From Rhizobium sp. Q54 (GTDB taxonomy: Bacteria; Bacteroidota; Bacteroidia; Flavobacteriales; Flavobacteriaceae), in assembly GCA_943328505.2 (NCBI GenBank), contig CALQAH020000015.1, forward strand, positions 1-44,626: 44,626 bases of DNA, given 5' to 3'. A program made the translations under genes and the position numbers. Below, piece after piece: positions 34,365 to 42,449 of this stretch. Below the pieces are notes generated by a model. That model worked only from the letters and a program-made list of their open reading frames with translations, was not told where the DNA came from and did not search any database. How positions within the stretch are numbered: the first letter of the stretch is position 1; each line of letters begins with the position of its first letter.

Positions 34365-36065
34365 ATGCGCTGGACACTTAAACCAAAACCTTCGGAGGAA
34401 AATGTAAAACATCTGGCAACACAACTTAATGTTGACGAATTGGTTGCTGCCCTTTTAATTCAACGAGGGATTACCACGTTTGAAGAAGCGCGTACATTTT
34501 TCCGACCAAGTTTGGACGATTTGCACGATCCGTATCTGATGAAAGACATGGATAAAGCGGTTTGCCGAATTGAAAAAGCGATTGCCGATGGTGAAAATAT
34601 TTTAGTTTTTGGGGATTATGATGTCGATGGTACGACTGCGGTTTCTCTAGTTTCAAGTTATTTGAAAAGTTATTATACTAATGTTGCTACCTACATTCCC
34701 GACCGCTATGACGAAGGTTATGGCATTTCATTCAAAGGCATTGACTTTGCCGAAGATAACGGATTTTCGTTGATTATTGCGTTGGATTGCGGTATAAAAT
34801 CGATAGATCATGTTACTTACGCGAAAGAAAAAAATATCGATTTTATTATTTGTGATCACCATCGTCCGGGAAGTAAATTGCCCGATGCTGTTGCGGTCCT
34901 CGATCCAAAACGTGACGATTGTTCCTATCCTTATGATGAACTTTGTGGATGTGGGATTGGCTTTAAACTAATTCAGGCATTAGGACAAAATCGAAACCAA
35001 ACCATTGATGATTTAATTTTGTATTTGGATTTAGTGGCTACAGCCATTGGCGCCGATATTGTTCCCATTACAGGAGAGAATCGAATATTGGCAAAGTTTG
35101 GTTTGGAAGTAATTAACGCAGAACCGCGACCTGGAATAAAAGCCTTGATCCAAAATGTGAAGAAAAAAGTGTTGACCATTACTGATGTGGTTTTTATCAT
35201 TGCGCCAAGAATTAATGCTGCGGGAAGAATAAAACATGGTAATGAAGCCGTTTCTTTATTGACTGAATATGATTTGGACCAAGCGGAACAATTTGCCTCT
35301 GAAATAGAACAATATAATACCGACAGGAAAGATTTGGACAAGCAAATCACGGTTGAAGCGTTGGCACAAATCACCAATAATGATGAAACCAAACGTTTTA
35401 CAACGGTTGTTTATCAAGAGAATTGGCACAAAGGAGTGATTGGAATCGTAGCTTCCCGATTGACGGAAACCTATTATCGTCCGACAATTGTTTTTACAAA
35501 AAGCGGTGATAAATTGGCGGCTTCGGCACGCTCGGTAAAAGATTTTGATGTGTACAATGCACTCGAAGCGTGTGCGGAACATCTCGAACAATTTGGCGGA
35601 CATATGTATGCTGCAGGCATGACGTTAAAGGAAGAAAACTATTTGAATTTTAAAAATGCATTTGAGAAACAAGTTCAAGCTACCATTCCTCCGGAGCTGT
35701 TACTTCCTGAAATCTCTATCGATGCTGAAATTGCCTTTGCCGATATTTCTCCAAAACTGATTCGGATTCTAAGCCAATTTGAACCTTTTGGTCCACAAAA
35801 TATGTCACCTGTTTTTTTAACAAAAAACGTAAAAGACACTGGTTACGCCAAGCCACTTGGAAAAGATAATGAACATTTAAAATTATTTGTAAAGCAAAAT
35901 GGCTCCGATGGTATTGGCGCGATTGGTTTTGGAATGGGAGCTAAATTGGAAGGTACCAAAAACCAAAAAGAGTTTGATATTACTTATCACATTGACGAAA
36001 ACGAATTTAACGGAAGTGTAACAGTGCAGTTGCGATTGAAGGATTTGAGAAGTGTATTAGTTTAA
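34365..36065 (+). CDS. recJ: Single-stranded-DNA exonuclease RecJ
   Basis: 5'-3' ssDNA exonuclease of recombination and mismatch repair. DHH-family motifs are visible: FGDYDVDGTTA (82-92, metal-binding Asp84 and Asp86), ALDCGIKS (139-146), IICDHHRPG (161-169) and DLVATAIGADIVP. The DHHA1 part has ASARSVKDFDVYNAL and FGGHMYAAGMTL, followed by the OB domain and end. The 566-residue length is normal. Its stop overlaps the convergent lpxH stop by 4 bases (TTAA), so there is no space for a terminator. Confidence 0.97.
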   Translation: MRWTLKPKPSEENVKHLATQLNVDELVAALLIQRGITTFEEARTFFRPSLDDLHDPYLMKDMDKAVCRIEKAIADGENILVFGDYDVDGTTAVSLVSSYLKSYYTNVATYIPDRYDEGYGISFKGIDFAEDNGFSLIIALDCGIKSIDHVTYAKEKNIDFIICDHHRPGSKLPDAVAVLDPKRDDCSYPYDELCGCGIGFKLIQALGQNRNQTIDDLILYLDLVATAIGADIVPITGENRILAKFGLEVINAEPRPGIKALIQNVKKKVLTITDVVFIIAPRINAAGRIKHGNEAVSLLTEYDLDQAEQFASEIEQYNTDRKDLDKQITVEALAQITNNDETKRFTTVVYQENWHKGVIGIVASRLTETYYRPTIVFTKSGDKLAASARSVKDFDVYNALEACAEHLEQFGGHMYAAGMTLKEENYLNFKNAFEKQVQATIPPELLLPEISIDAEIAFADISPKLIRILSQFEPFGPQNMSPVFLTKNVKDTGYAKPLGKDNEHLKLFVKQNGSDGIGAIGFGMGAKLEGTKNQKEFDITYHIDENEFNGSVTVQLRLKDLRSVLV

Positions 36066-36814
36066 TACTCCTTCAACTCAAATTTTTCTCCATCGAAAAC
36101 ACCATAAGTAAAATAACCGATCCAGTCGCCAAGGTTTACATATTCTGAGTTTTCCCCAACAGTAATTATCATTGGTAAATGACGGTGACCAAAAATAAGG
36201 TAATTGTAATGTTTGGATGTTAATTTCCTTTTCGAATATTGCACCAACCATTCGTTGTCTTCCCCAAGGAATTTTACATCGGCATCGCCTGAAATGAGTT
36301 TGTTTTTTACAGAAAGGTATTGCGCCAATTTTACACCCATATCGGGATGTACCCAACGAAAAAGCCATTTGGAGAAAGGATTAGTAAATACTTTTTTCAT
36401 GCGTTTGTATCCTTTGTCACCAGGGCCTTTTCCATCGCCATGACCAATTAGAAACGTCTTATCATTAAAAGTATATTCTTGATTGTCGTGATACACAGGA
36501 ATGTTTAGCTCTTTTTGAAAATAATCATCCATCCACAAATCATGGTTGCCCACAAAGAAAAATATTGGTATTCCACTGTCGCGAATTTCGGCCAGTTTGC
36601 CTAAAACTCTTACGAAACCTTTTGGAACAACGGTTTTGTATTCAAACCAAAAATCAAATAAATCGCCTAGTAGAAAAATGCATTCGGCATCTTTTTTCAC
36701 TTCATCAAGCCAAGCTACAAACTTTTGTTCACGAGGGAAACTCGCTTCAGGCGTTGGTGCACCAAAATGTTGGTCGGAAGCAAAGTAGATTTTTTTGTTG
36801 TGTGAAACTTGCAT
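36062..36814 (-). CDS. lpxH: UDP-2,3-diacylglucosamine diphosphatase LpxH
   Basis: Calcineurin-like metallohydrolase that cleaves UDP-2,3-diacylglucosamine to lipid X in lipid A synthesis, at the inner face of the inner membrane. Metal ligands appear in order: DQH (Asp14, His16), GDLFD (Asp51), GNHD (Asn90, His91), GHGD (His125) and GHRH (His210, His212). I chose ATG 36814 (250 residues); the frame can be opened three codons earlier only at a TTG. A TATATTTG box lies 17 nt before this ATG. queD ends 31 nt upstream. The stop overlaps that of recJ. Confidence 0.93.
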   Translation of the reverse strand: MQVSHNKKIYFASDQHFGAPTPEASFPREQKFVAWLDEVKKDAECIFLLGDLFDFWFEYKTVVPKGFVRVLGKLAEIRDSGIPIFFFVGNHDLWMDDYFQKELNIPVYHDNQEYTFNDKTFLIGHGDGKGPGDKGYKRMKKVFTNPFSKWLFRWVHPDMGVKLAQYLSVKNKLISGDADVKFLGEDNEWLVQYSKRKLTSKHYNYLIFGHRHLPMIITVGENSEYVNLGDWIGYFTYGVFDGEKFELKEY

Positions 36815-36831
36815 GAATATCAATTATAAAT

Positions 36832-36839
36832 CAAATATA
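36832..36839 (-). promoter_or_regulatory. Candidate -7 box for lpxH
   Basis: Minus strand reads TATATTTG, 17 nt before the lpxH ATG, in the gap after the queD stop at 36846. It would allow lpxH expression apart from queD. No -33 TTG is seen. Confidence 0.4.
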
Positions 36840-36845
36840 ACGAAA

Positions 36846-37298
36846 TTATAAGTTGTCCGAAGCATACCACTCAGCAAAAGAGGTTTCGGTTTCTTGAAGT
36901 TTTAATGAATGGAGTGTAATTTCAGCTGGCAATCGATTTTTTATTTTTTGAGCAAAATCAATTACCATATTTTCGCTTGTGGGTTGATAGTCTACCAAAA
37001 TGACATGATGTCCGCGATTGGAAAGTTCTTTGGCTAGTTCAACATGAGGTGTGTTTTGATTGAAAACGGTAGCATGATCAAATTGGTCTACAATTTCTTC
37101 TCGTACAATTTTTTTCAAATCAGAAAAATCAATTACCATTCCGTATTTCACATTGTTAGTATCCAAAATAGGCGTTCCAATAACAGTTACTGAAAGTTTA
37201 TAACTATGACCGTGAACATTTTTACATTTCCCATCATAGCCATAGAGCGCATGACCGGTTTCAAAACTAAACTGTTTGGTAATTCTTATTTTACTCAT
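36846..37298 (-). CDS. queD: 6-carboxytetrahydropterin synthase QueD
   Basis: Converts 7,8-dihydroneopterin triphosphate to 6-carboxytetrahydropterin, an early step of queuosine synthesis. The 150-residue protein has zinc histidines His16 (FETGHALYG) and His29/His31 in CKNVHGHSYKL, the catalytic Cys25, a DHATVFN segment with the catalytic His, and LQETETSFAEW with the substrate-binding Glu. The related PTPS family (biopterin) is less likely because of the CxxxHGH form. It precedes lpxH by 31 nt on the same strand. Confidence 0.93.
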   Translation of the reverse strand: MSKIRITKQFSFETGHALYGYDGKCKNVHGHSYKLSVTVIGTPILDTNNVKYGMVIDFSDLKKIVREEIVDQFDHATVFNQNTPHVELAKELSNRGHHVILVDYQPTSENMVIDFAQKIKNRLPAEITLHSLKLQETETSFAEWYASDNL

Positions 37299-37315
37299 GA
37301 TGTAATTTTATGATG

Positions 37316-37323
37316 CAAATTTA
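37316..37323 (-). promoter_or_regulatory. Candidate -7 box for queD
   Basis: Minus strand reads TAAATTTG, a match to TAnnTTTG, 17 nt before the queD ATG. No -33 TTG is seen. Confidence 0.4.
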
Positions 37324-37390
37324 GTAAATAAATCGGCTTTTTTTCTTTCTCTTTTTTGAACAGAAAAAATACATTTTAATTTTCAATTAA

Positions 37391-37419
37391 TAAAAAAAGG
37401 TTGCCTTTTGAGCAACCTT
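37391..37419 (-). terminator. Terminator of the Omp28 lipoprotein gene
   Basis: AAGGTTGC (37397-37404) pairs with GCAACCTT (37412-37419), loop 7 nt, followed on the minus strand by TTTTTATT. It lies 21 nt after the stop at 37441. Confidence 0.88.
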
Positions 37420-37440
37420 GACTGTAGTATTGTTTTTTAA

Positions 37441-38262
37441 TTATGGATTGATTTCAAAAGATTGATTTTCGTTTGCAAGAGAAGCTCTTACGTTTATTGC
37501 ATTATTATTTTCGTCAACTACAAATGCTACAAAGCTTATATTCTCTGAATTTTCGATGATAGATGGAATAGGAATTGAGAAATTTTTAGTAATGGTTGAG
37601 CCATTTGTAGTTCCTGTTATCTCGTCCCCTAAAATATTTGTTAATGAATTTCTTAAGACATGATTGTGTTCATAATCAAGAATTGGATTAACAGCATCAT
37701 AATAATTAGTATAATTACGCTGGTAGTAAATTAAATTGTTTTCTAAAAGATAAACTACTAATTTCAAATTAGAATAATCGTCTAAAAATTTAATTTTTAC
37801 ATCAAGATTAAGATTCCCATTCTCAATCGTAGAATTCATAGCCAATCCTAATGTTGTATTGTTGCTTGTAAGATTTATTGCTTCTTGGGTATTTGTTGGT
37901 TCCGGAAAAGTCCATACCGTCATTCTGTTTAATCTTGAAACAGGCAAAGCCAAAGGGCTATTGGGTAAAATTAAATTTTTTAAAGGCGCAATATCAGCAT
38001 AACTGTAAGGGTCATTTCCGTTATGAATTGCAACTGAAACTACTTTATCGGATAGTTCGTAAACTTGATCAATAGCATAAGAAACCCTTGTGCAATTTCC
38101 ACACCATGTTCCAGTATAGTCTTCGATCAAAACTCTTTTTTTAAAGTACCCAGAAATTGGTTCTGCATCTACAGTTTGGTCTGGCCTGTTTTCAATAACA
38201 ACTGTATCAGCACATGACATCATTAAAACCGTGATTGTAAATAAGGTAAGTAAATTTTTCAT
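37441..38262 (-). CDS. Omp28-related lipoprotein with thioredoxin-like CGNC site
   Basis: A 273-residue lipoprotein: signal peptide with lipobox Cys17 (TVLMMSC), then a thioredoxin-like domain beginning VLIEDYTGTWCGNCTRV (Cys54, Cys57), typical of Omp28-related proteins of Bacteroidota. The C-terminal part (about 125-273) is beta-rich and likely Ig-like. The cysteine pair suggests thiol-disulfide chemistry on the cell surface or in the periplasm, or only a structural disulfide. It is divergent from the TlpA-like gene, with a mirrored 12-bp repeat between them. Another Omp28-type protein is encoded at 42450. Confidence 0.87.
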   Translation of the reverse strand: MKNLLTLFTITVLMMSCADTVVIENRPDQTVDAEPISGYFKKRVLIEDYTGTWCGNCTRVSYAIDQVYELSDKVVSVAIHNGNDPYSYADIAPLKNLILPNSPLALPVSRLNRMTVWTFPEPTNTQEAINLTSNNTTLGLAMNSTIENGNLNLDVKIKFLDDYSNLKLVVYLLENNLIYYQRNYTNYYDAVNPILDYEHNHVLRNSLTNILGDEITGTTNGSTITKNFSIPIPSIIENSENISFVAFVVDENNNAINVRASLANENQSFEINP

Positions 38263-38295
38263 TAATATAAAAGAATAAAAAAAGTGTGATTATTG

Positions 38296-38353
38296 GTTGC
38301 AAATAAAACAAAAAAAACTTTATTCTTAATGTAATTAGTTATTTATTTGCAAC
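38296..38353. promoter_or_regulatory. Mirrored 12-bp inverted repeat in a divergent promoter region
   Basis: GTTGCAAATAAA (38296-38307) and TTTATTTGCAAC (38342-38353) are perfect inverted copies 34 nt apart. Each reads TTTATTTGC toward its own gene, close to the -7 consensus, and lies 16-33 nt before the start codons at 38262 (-) and 38370 (+). They may be paired promoters or a shared operator. Confidence 0.55.
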
Positions 38354-38369
38354 ACTAATTCCATTATTT

Positions 38370-38846
38370 ATGAAAAACCCTTATGTATTGTTCCTTTTTA
38401 TAGGATTTAATTTATTTGCACAAAAAGAACTTCCAAATCTTAACCTTTCAACTTTAGATGGAAATACTGTTTCTATAATAAATGATTTTAGTGAGAAAGA
38501 TAAATTATATGTTTTTTCATTTTGGGCTACATGGTGCGGACCATGTATAAATGAATTAGATGAGCTTAATGAATTACAAGTGGAATGGAAAAAAGATATC
38601 AACTTTGAAATAATTGCAGTTTCAACAGATGATTCCAGAACTCAAAAAAGAGTGAAACCACTAGTGAATGGTAAAGAATGGAATTATAAAATACTCCTTG
38701 ACACCAATCAAGATTTTAAAAGAGCGCTTGCTATTGTAAATATTCCTTATACAATTGTGGTTAAAAATAATAAAATTGTTCACATTCAGAATGGTTATGT
38801 GCCTGGAAGCGAAATTGAATTGTTAGAAAAATTGAAGTCGCTATAA
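38370..38846 (+). CDS. TlpA-like thioredoxin (WCGPC)
   Basis: A 158-residue exported thioredoxin-fold protein: short signal peptide (about 1-18, FNLFAQ), then the redox site FSFWATWCGPCINELDELN (Cys56, Cys59) and a cis-Pro segment NIPYTIVV (about 126-133). Members of the TlpA/ResA group reduce or isomerise thiols in the periplasm, including the apocytochrome c heme sites. It starts a plus-strand operon: the DUF6029 gene follows after 1 nt, then a diheme cytochrome. The likely substrates are those neighbours, but that is inference. Confidence 0.9.
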   Translation: MKNPYVLFLFIGFNLFAQKELPNLNLSTLDGNTVSIINDFSEKDKLYVFSFWATWCGPCINELDELNELQVEWKKDINFEIIAVSTDDSRTQKRVKPLVNGKEWNYKILLDTNQDFKRALAIVNIPYTIVVKNNKIVHIQNGYVPGSEIELLEKLKSL

Positions 38847-38847
38847 A

Positions 38848-40524
38848 ATGAAAATAAAACTTGCTAAACTGCTTTTTTTCTTAATTCCAATTGCCGTTTT
38901 ATCTCAGGAAAAGGGAAATTTTAATGGAGGATTTGAATCCAATTCGCAATGGTATTTAAATGATACAGGCTTAAAAGATGAATTTGATAATCCAACGGTA
39001 CATCCAGAAGATCCTTTAAGGTCAAATAATTATTTATTTTTAAATTATAAATATAAAAATTGGACCGCTGGATTTCAAGCTGAATCTTTTCAAGAAAAAG
39101 CATTGTTAAACATGAATCCAAAGTATAAAGGAACTAATGTTGCGACCTATTTTGTTCAATATAAAAATGAAAAAGTAGACGTAACTCTTGGTTATTTTTA
39201 TGAACAATTTGGAAGTGGTTTGCTTTTTAGAGGTTGGGAAGATAGAGCTTTGGGAATAAATAATGCACTTCGAGGAGGTAGAATAATTTACAAACCTACA
39301 AAATATGTAACGTTTAAATCTATTTACGGACAACAAAGAACAGGTTTTGATGTAGCTCAAAGCAAAATTTATGGACTTGATTTTGAATTGGGATTATCGG
39401 ATATCTTAAAATACGAAACTACAGATTTGTCTATTGGGTTTAGTTATATTGGTCGTGATGAAAAGTCGACTATAGACAACCCAAAATTTAATTCCTTAAC
39501 AAATGGTTTTGCAGGAAGATTAAGTTTTAATCATAATGCTTTCTATATGTCAACGGAATATGATTATAAATCTAAAGACGCCGTAGTTCAAGTAACGGAT
39601 CAAATAGACAATCGATTAATCAAACCAGGAAGTGCATTGTTACTTAATTTAGGTTATGCAAAAAAAGGATTTGGTGTAGACGCTTCATTTCGAAGACTTG
39701 AAAACATGAGCTTTTTCTCTGAACGATCTGCAAAAGGGAATACTTTTAATGATCGAATCATGAATTTTATTCCAAGTTTAACAAAACAACAACACTATAA
39801 TTTAGCTAACATTTATGTGTATCAATCACAACCTAATGTTATACTCTCTGATGTTGATCTTGTAAAAGCCGGAGAGATTGGTGGACAAGTTGACCTATTT
39901 TATGACTTTAAAAAAGGATCAACTTTAGGAGGTAAAAACGGAATGAAAGTAGCATTAAATGTTTCCAATTGGAATGCTTTAAGCGGTAAGTTTTACATTT
40001 TCAACCCACAAGATTATAAAACAGATTTCTTTGGCTTTGGGAAAAGATATTTTACTGATTATAATGTTGAAATCACAAAAAAATGGAACAATAAATGGCA
40101 ATCTGTTTTTAGTTATGTAAATCAATATTATAATAAAAAATTAATCGAAGAAACAGCCGGTGAAGTTAGAACAAACATTATTGCCGCTGAAGCAACATAT
40201 AAATTTACACCTACTCGATCAATTAGAATGGTGGGAGAGCATATGTGGGCTGATTATGATAAGAAAAATTGGGCAGGCTCAACAGTAGAATTTAATTTCA
40301 ATTCTAAGTTGTCTATGTATGTTTCTGATTTGTATAACTATGGGAATGATGTGGATTTTTTACAAAATCACTATTATAATATTGGCGGAGCGTTTAGAAA
40401 AAAATCTACTCGAATTGCTTTAAATTACGGGAGACAACGCGGCGGTTTAGTATGTGTTGGTGGAGTTTGTAGGCTTGTTCCAGAAAGCTCAGGGGTTTCA
40501 ATTTCATTAAATACATCTTTTTAA
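38848..40524 (+). CDS. DUF6029 outer-membrane beta-barrel protein with one CX4C pair
   Basis: A 558-residue protein with a signal peptide (about 1-19) and alternating beta pattern through to a C-terminal Phe (SLNTSF), as in outer-membrane barrels. Segments such as VDVTLGYFYEQFGSGLLFRGWEDRALGI (split, about 111-138) are typical of the DUF6029 family. The only two cysteines are Cys536 and Cys541 in CVGGVC, placed just before the last strands. The TlpA-like gene ends 1 nt upstream and a diheme cytochrome gene begins 8 nt downstream. Function unknown; the cysteine pair next to a thioredoxin gene suggests a redox partner. Confidence 0.85.
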   Translation: MKIKLAKLLFFLIPIAVLSQEKGNFNGGFESNSQWYLNDTGLKDEFDNPTVHPEDPLRSNNYLFLNYKYKNWTAGFQAESFQEKALLNMNPKYKGTNVATYFVQYKNEKVDVTLGYFYEQFGSGLLFRGWEDRALGINNALRGGRIIYKPTKYVTFKSIYGQQRTGFDVAQSKIYGLDFELGLSDILKYETTDLSIGFSYIGRDEKSTIDNPKFNSLTNGFAGRLSFNHNAFYMSTEYDYKSKDAVVQVTDQIDNRLIKPGSALLLNLGYAKKGFGVDASFRRLENMSFFSERSAKGNTFNDRIMNFIPSLTKQQHYNLANIYVYQSQPNVILSDVDLVKAGEIGGQVDLFYDFKKGSTLGGKNGMKVALNVSNWNALSGKFYIFNPQDYKTDFFGFGKRYFTDYNVEITKKWNNKWQSVFSYVNQYYNKKLIEETAGEVRTNIIAAEATYKFTPTRSIRMVGEHMWADYDKKNWAGSTVEFNFNSKLSMYVSDLYNYGNDVDFLQNHYYNIGGAFRKKSTRIALNYGRQRGGLVCVGGVCRLVPESSGVSISLNTSF

Positions 40525-40532
40525 TTTTAATT

Positions 40533-41615
40533 ATGGATAAAATTTATCATAAGGCCTTTCAATTTATTTATTGTGGAATTTTTCTCTGTTTTATTTCTTG
40601 TAATAATTCGGATAACGATTATATAGAGCAATCTCCTGTTGTTGTTGATTTGACTCAAGTTCCTTATCCTAAATTATCTGATTATTTATTTTTTGAAGGA
40701 GAATTAAAAAACTTATCTCCATCCTATGGAGTTTTGCCTTACAAACCAACAAGCGAACTATTTACGGATTATGCTGAAAAAAAGAGATTTATTTGGATGC
40801 CAAACGGTCTAAAAGCAACGTATAACGGTGATGGAAATGTTTTAGAATTGCCAGTTGGAGCCGCTTTGATTAAATCGTTTTATTATACGAAAGTACAACC
40901 AAACAATACTACTAGAATTATTGAAACGAGAGTCATGATTCGTAAAGAAACGGGTTGGATTTTTGCTGAATATGTTTGGAATAATGAACAAACAGAGGCT
41001 TATTTGCAAACACAAAGTTCTCAAACAGCCATTACGTGGTTAGATGAAAATGATAGTCTCAATACAATTAATTATAAAATTCCTTCTTCAGTAACCGATT
41101 GTAAAAGATGCCATGGTTTATTAAATGGCGATATAAGACCCATTGGTATAAAACCACAGAACTTAAATAGCAATTTTAATTTTGTAGAAGGATCAAAAAA
41201 TCAATTGCAGAAATTAATACAGTTTGGTTATTTAGAAAATAATTTGCCAACCAATATTGTTAGTGTTGTTGATTATAAAGACGTATCAAAATCTTTGGAT
41301 TTGAGAGTGCGGTCTTATTTTGATTCCAATTGTGCACATTGTCATGTTGAAGGAGGCGAAGCCGACCATTTTTCGTTAAAGTTTTCATTTAACAGTACTA
41401 ATGATTTAGAGAGTATGGGTGTAAGTATGCCAGCTGAACATACTTTAGCGGGTTATAACGGAAGAATTGTGACTCCAAACAATGTTGGGCAATCAATACT
41501 TCATTACAGAGTAAATACCGAAACGGACAATTTTTATATTATGCCGCCTTTAGGAAGAACAATAAAACATGATCAAGGAGTACAACTAATTGAAGATTGG
41601 ATCAACTCATTGTAA
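40533..41615 (+). CDS. Diheme c-type lipoprotein of the SO2930/TIGR03806 group
   Basis: A 360-residue lipoprotein (lipobox LCFISC near residue 23) with two heme c sites, CKRCH (about 190-194) and CAHCH (about 267-271), and the segments PYPKLSDYLFFEG and YKPTSELFTDYAEKKRFIWMPNG characteristic of the SO2930 family. Such proteins sit in the outer membrane or periplasm and may pass electrons; the partner is unknown. It closes the operon of TlpA-like thioredoxin, DUF6029 and cytochrome, and ends 5 nt before a strong terminator stem. Confidence 0.88.
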   Translation: MDKIYHKAFQFIYCGIFLCFISCNNSDNDYIEQSPVVVDLTQVPYPKLSDYLFFEGELKNLSPSYGVLPYKPTSELFTDYAEKKRFIWMPNGLKATYNGDGNVLELPVGAALIKSFYYTKVQPNNTTRIIETRVMIRKETGWIFAEYVWNNEQTEAYLQTQSSQTAITWLDENDSLNTINYKIPSSVTDCKRCHGLLNGDIRPIGIKPQNLNSNFNFVEGSKNQLQKLIQFGYLENNLPTNIVSVVDYKDVSKSLDLRVRSYFDSNCAHCHVEGGEADHFSLKFSFNSTNDLESMGVSMPAEHTLAGYNGRIVTPNNVGQSILHYRVNTETDNFYIMPPLGRTIKHDQGVQLIEDWINSL

Positions 41616-41620
41616 TAAAA

Positions 41621-41643
41621 AAAGCCCCATAAAATGGGGCTTT
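41621..41643. terminator. Bidirectional terminator
   Basis: AAAGCCCCAT (41621-41630) pairs with ATGGGGCTTT (41634-41643), loop AAA, with A and T runs extending both flanks. It serves the diheme cytochrome gene (+) and the T9SS protein gene (-). Confidence 0.93.
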
Positions 41644-41659
41644 TTTTATGAGAAAAACA

Positions 41660-42391
41660 TTATTCTTTTATAATTTTTTTAGTTGAAACTCTGCCGTCTT
41701 CGGAAGCAAATCTCAAAATGTATACACTCGTATTTAAATTTGAAATATTAACCGATTGAATTCCATAATTTAATTTTGTAGAAAAAACTTGTTTTCCATT
41801 CAAATCAAAAATTGTCATTGTATTAGGTTTTAATACATCCAACTCTAATTGATTTTTAACAGATGTGGATTTTACAATTACACCAGAGCTTTCTAATTGT
41901 TGAATATCATCAACAGATAAATTAGGGTCAAATCTGTAGGTCATAGTAATTGAGTTACTAACTTCATTACCGGTTCCGTTGATTTGATAAAATTTAAAAA
42001 CATAATCTTTTGGATAAGGGCCAGTACCTGCGGTTGTATTTAAAAAGTGGTCAAAATTTCCATTTACACCATTTGGAGCTAGAGTAACAGGTGCTGTTGT
42101 AGGATATACTTCCCCTTCTTGAACATAAGAAAGACATTCATTTCCAAAGCATAATTCAAAACCAGTACCGTCATTATTTACTAATGATTCACATAATATT
42201 CTTACGTTAGTACTTGTGGTAGTTGAAATATTTCTAACATAGAAATCCATTTCCGCAGCAGGTAAAACAACAGAGTTAAAAGCAATAATTTGGCCATTAA
42301 CAATTGGAGTTCCACTATGTCTAGTTAGTGTAATCTGAGCATAACTAAAAGTAGTTGCAATTAAAAAAGTTAAAAATAATTTTAATTTCAT
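41660..42391 (-). CDS. T9SS type A sorting-domain protein
   Basis: A 243-residue exported protein: signal peptide (about 1-18, TTFSYAQ), a beta-rich domain (about 20-165) with two cysteines at CFGNEC, and a C-terminal T9SS sorting domain (about 170-243, LKPNTMTIFDLNGKQVFSTKL ending VSTKKIIKE). It should be secreted through the type IX system and anchored or released at the cell surface. Function of the main domain is unknown. It is 58 nt after the Omp28/T9SS gene, with a hairpin between them. Confidence 0.85.
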   Translation of the reverse strand: MKLKLFLTFLIATTFSYAQITLTRHSGTPIVNGQIIAFNSVVLPAAEMDFYVRNISTTTSTNVRILCESLVNNDGTGFELCFGNECLSYVQEGEVYPTTAPVTLAPNGVNGNFDHFLNTTAGTGPYPKDYVFKFYQINGTGNEVSNSITMTYRFDPNLSVDDIQQLESSGVIVKSTSVKNQLELDVLKPNTMTIFDLNGKQVFSTKLNYGIQSVNISNLNTSVYILRFASEDGRVSTKKIIKE

Positions 42392-42408
42392 AACGATTGA
42401 TTTATTAA

Positions 42409-42442
42409 AACACTAGTAAACAGTAAATTATTTACCAGTGTT
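42409..42442 (-). terminator. Hairpin between the two T9SS genes
   Basis: A 12-bp stem with one mismatch (42409-42420 with 42431-42442), loop 10 nt, lies 8 nt past the stop at 42450. On the minus strand it is followed by only a short T-rich stretch, so termination may be partial and feed the next gene. Confidence 0.55.
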
Positions 42443-42449
42443 AATTATT

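Noticed and set aside
36815..36823. Start of LpxH three codons earlier
   Set aside because: The codon is TTG, while a normal ATG follows at 36814 with a short leader after the -7 box.
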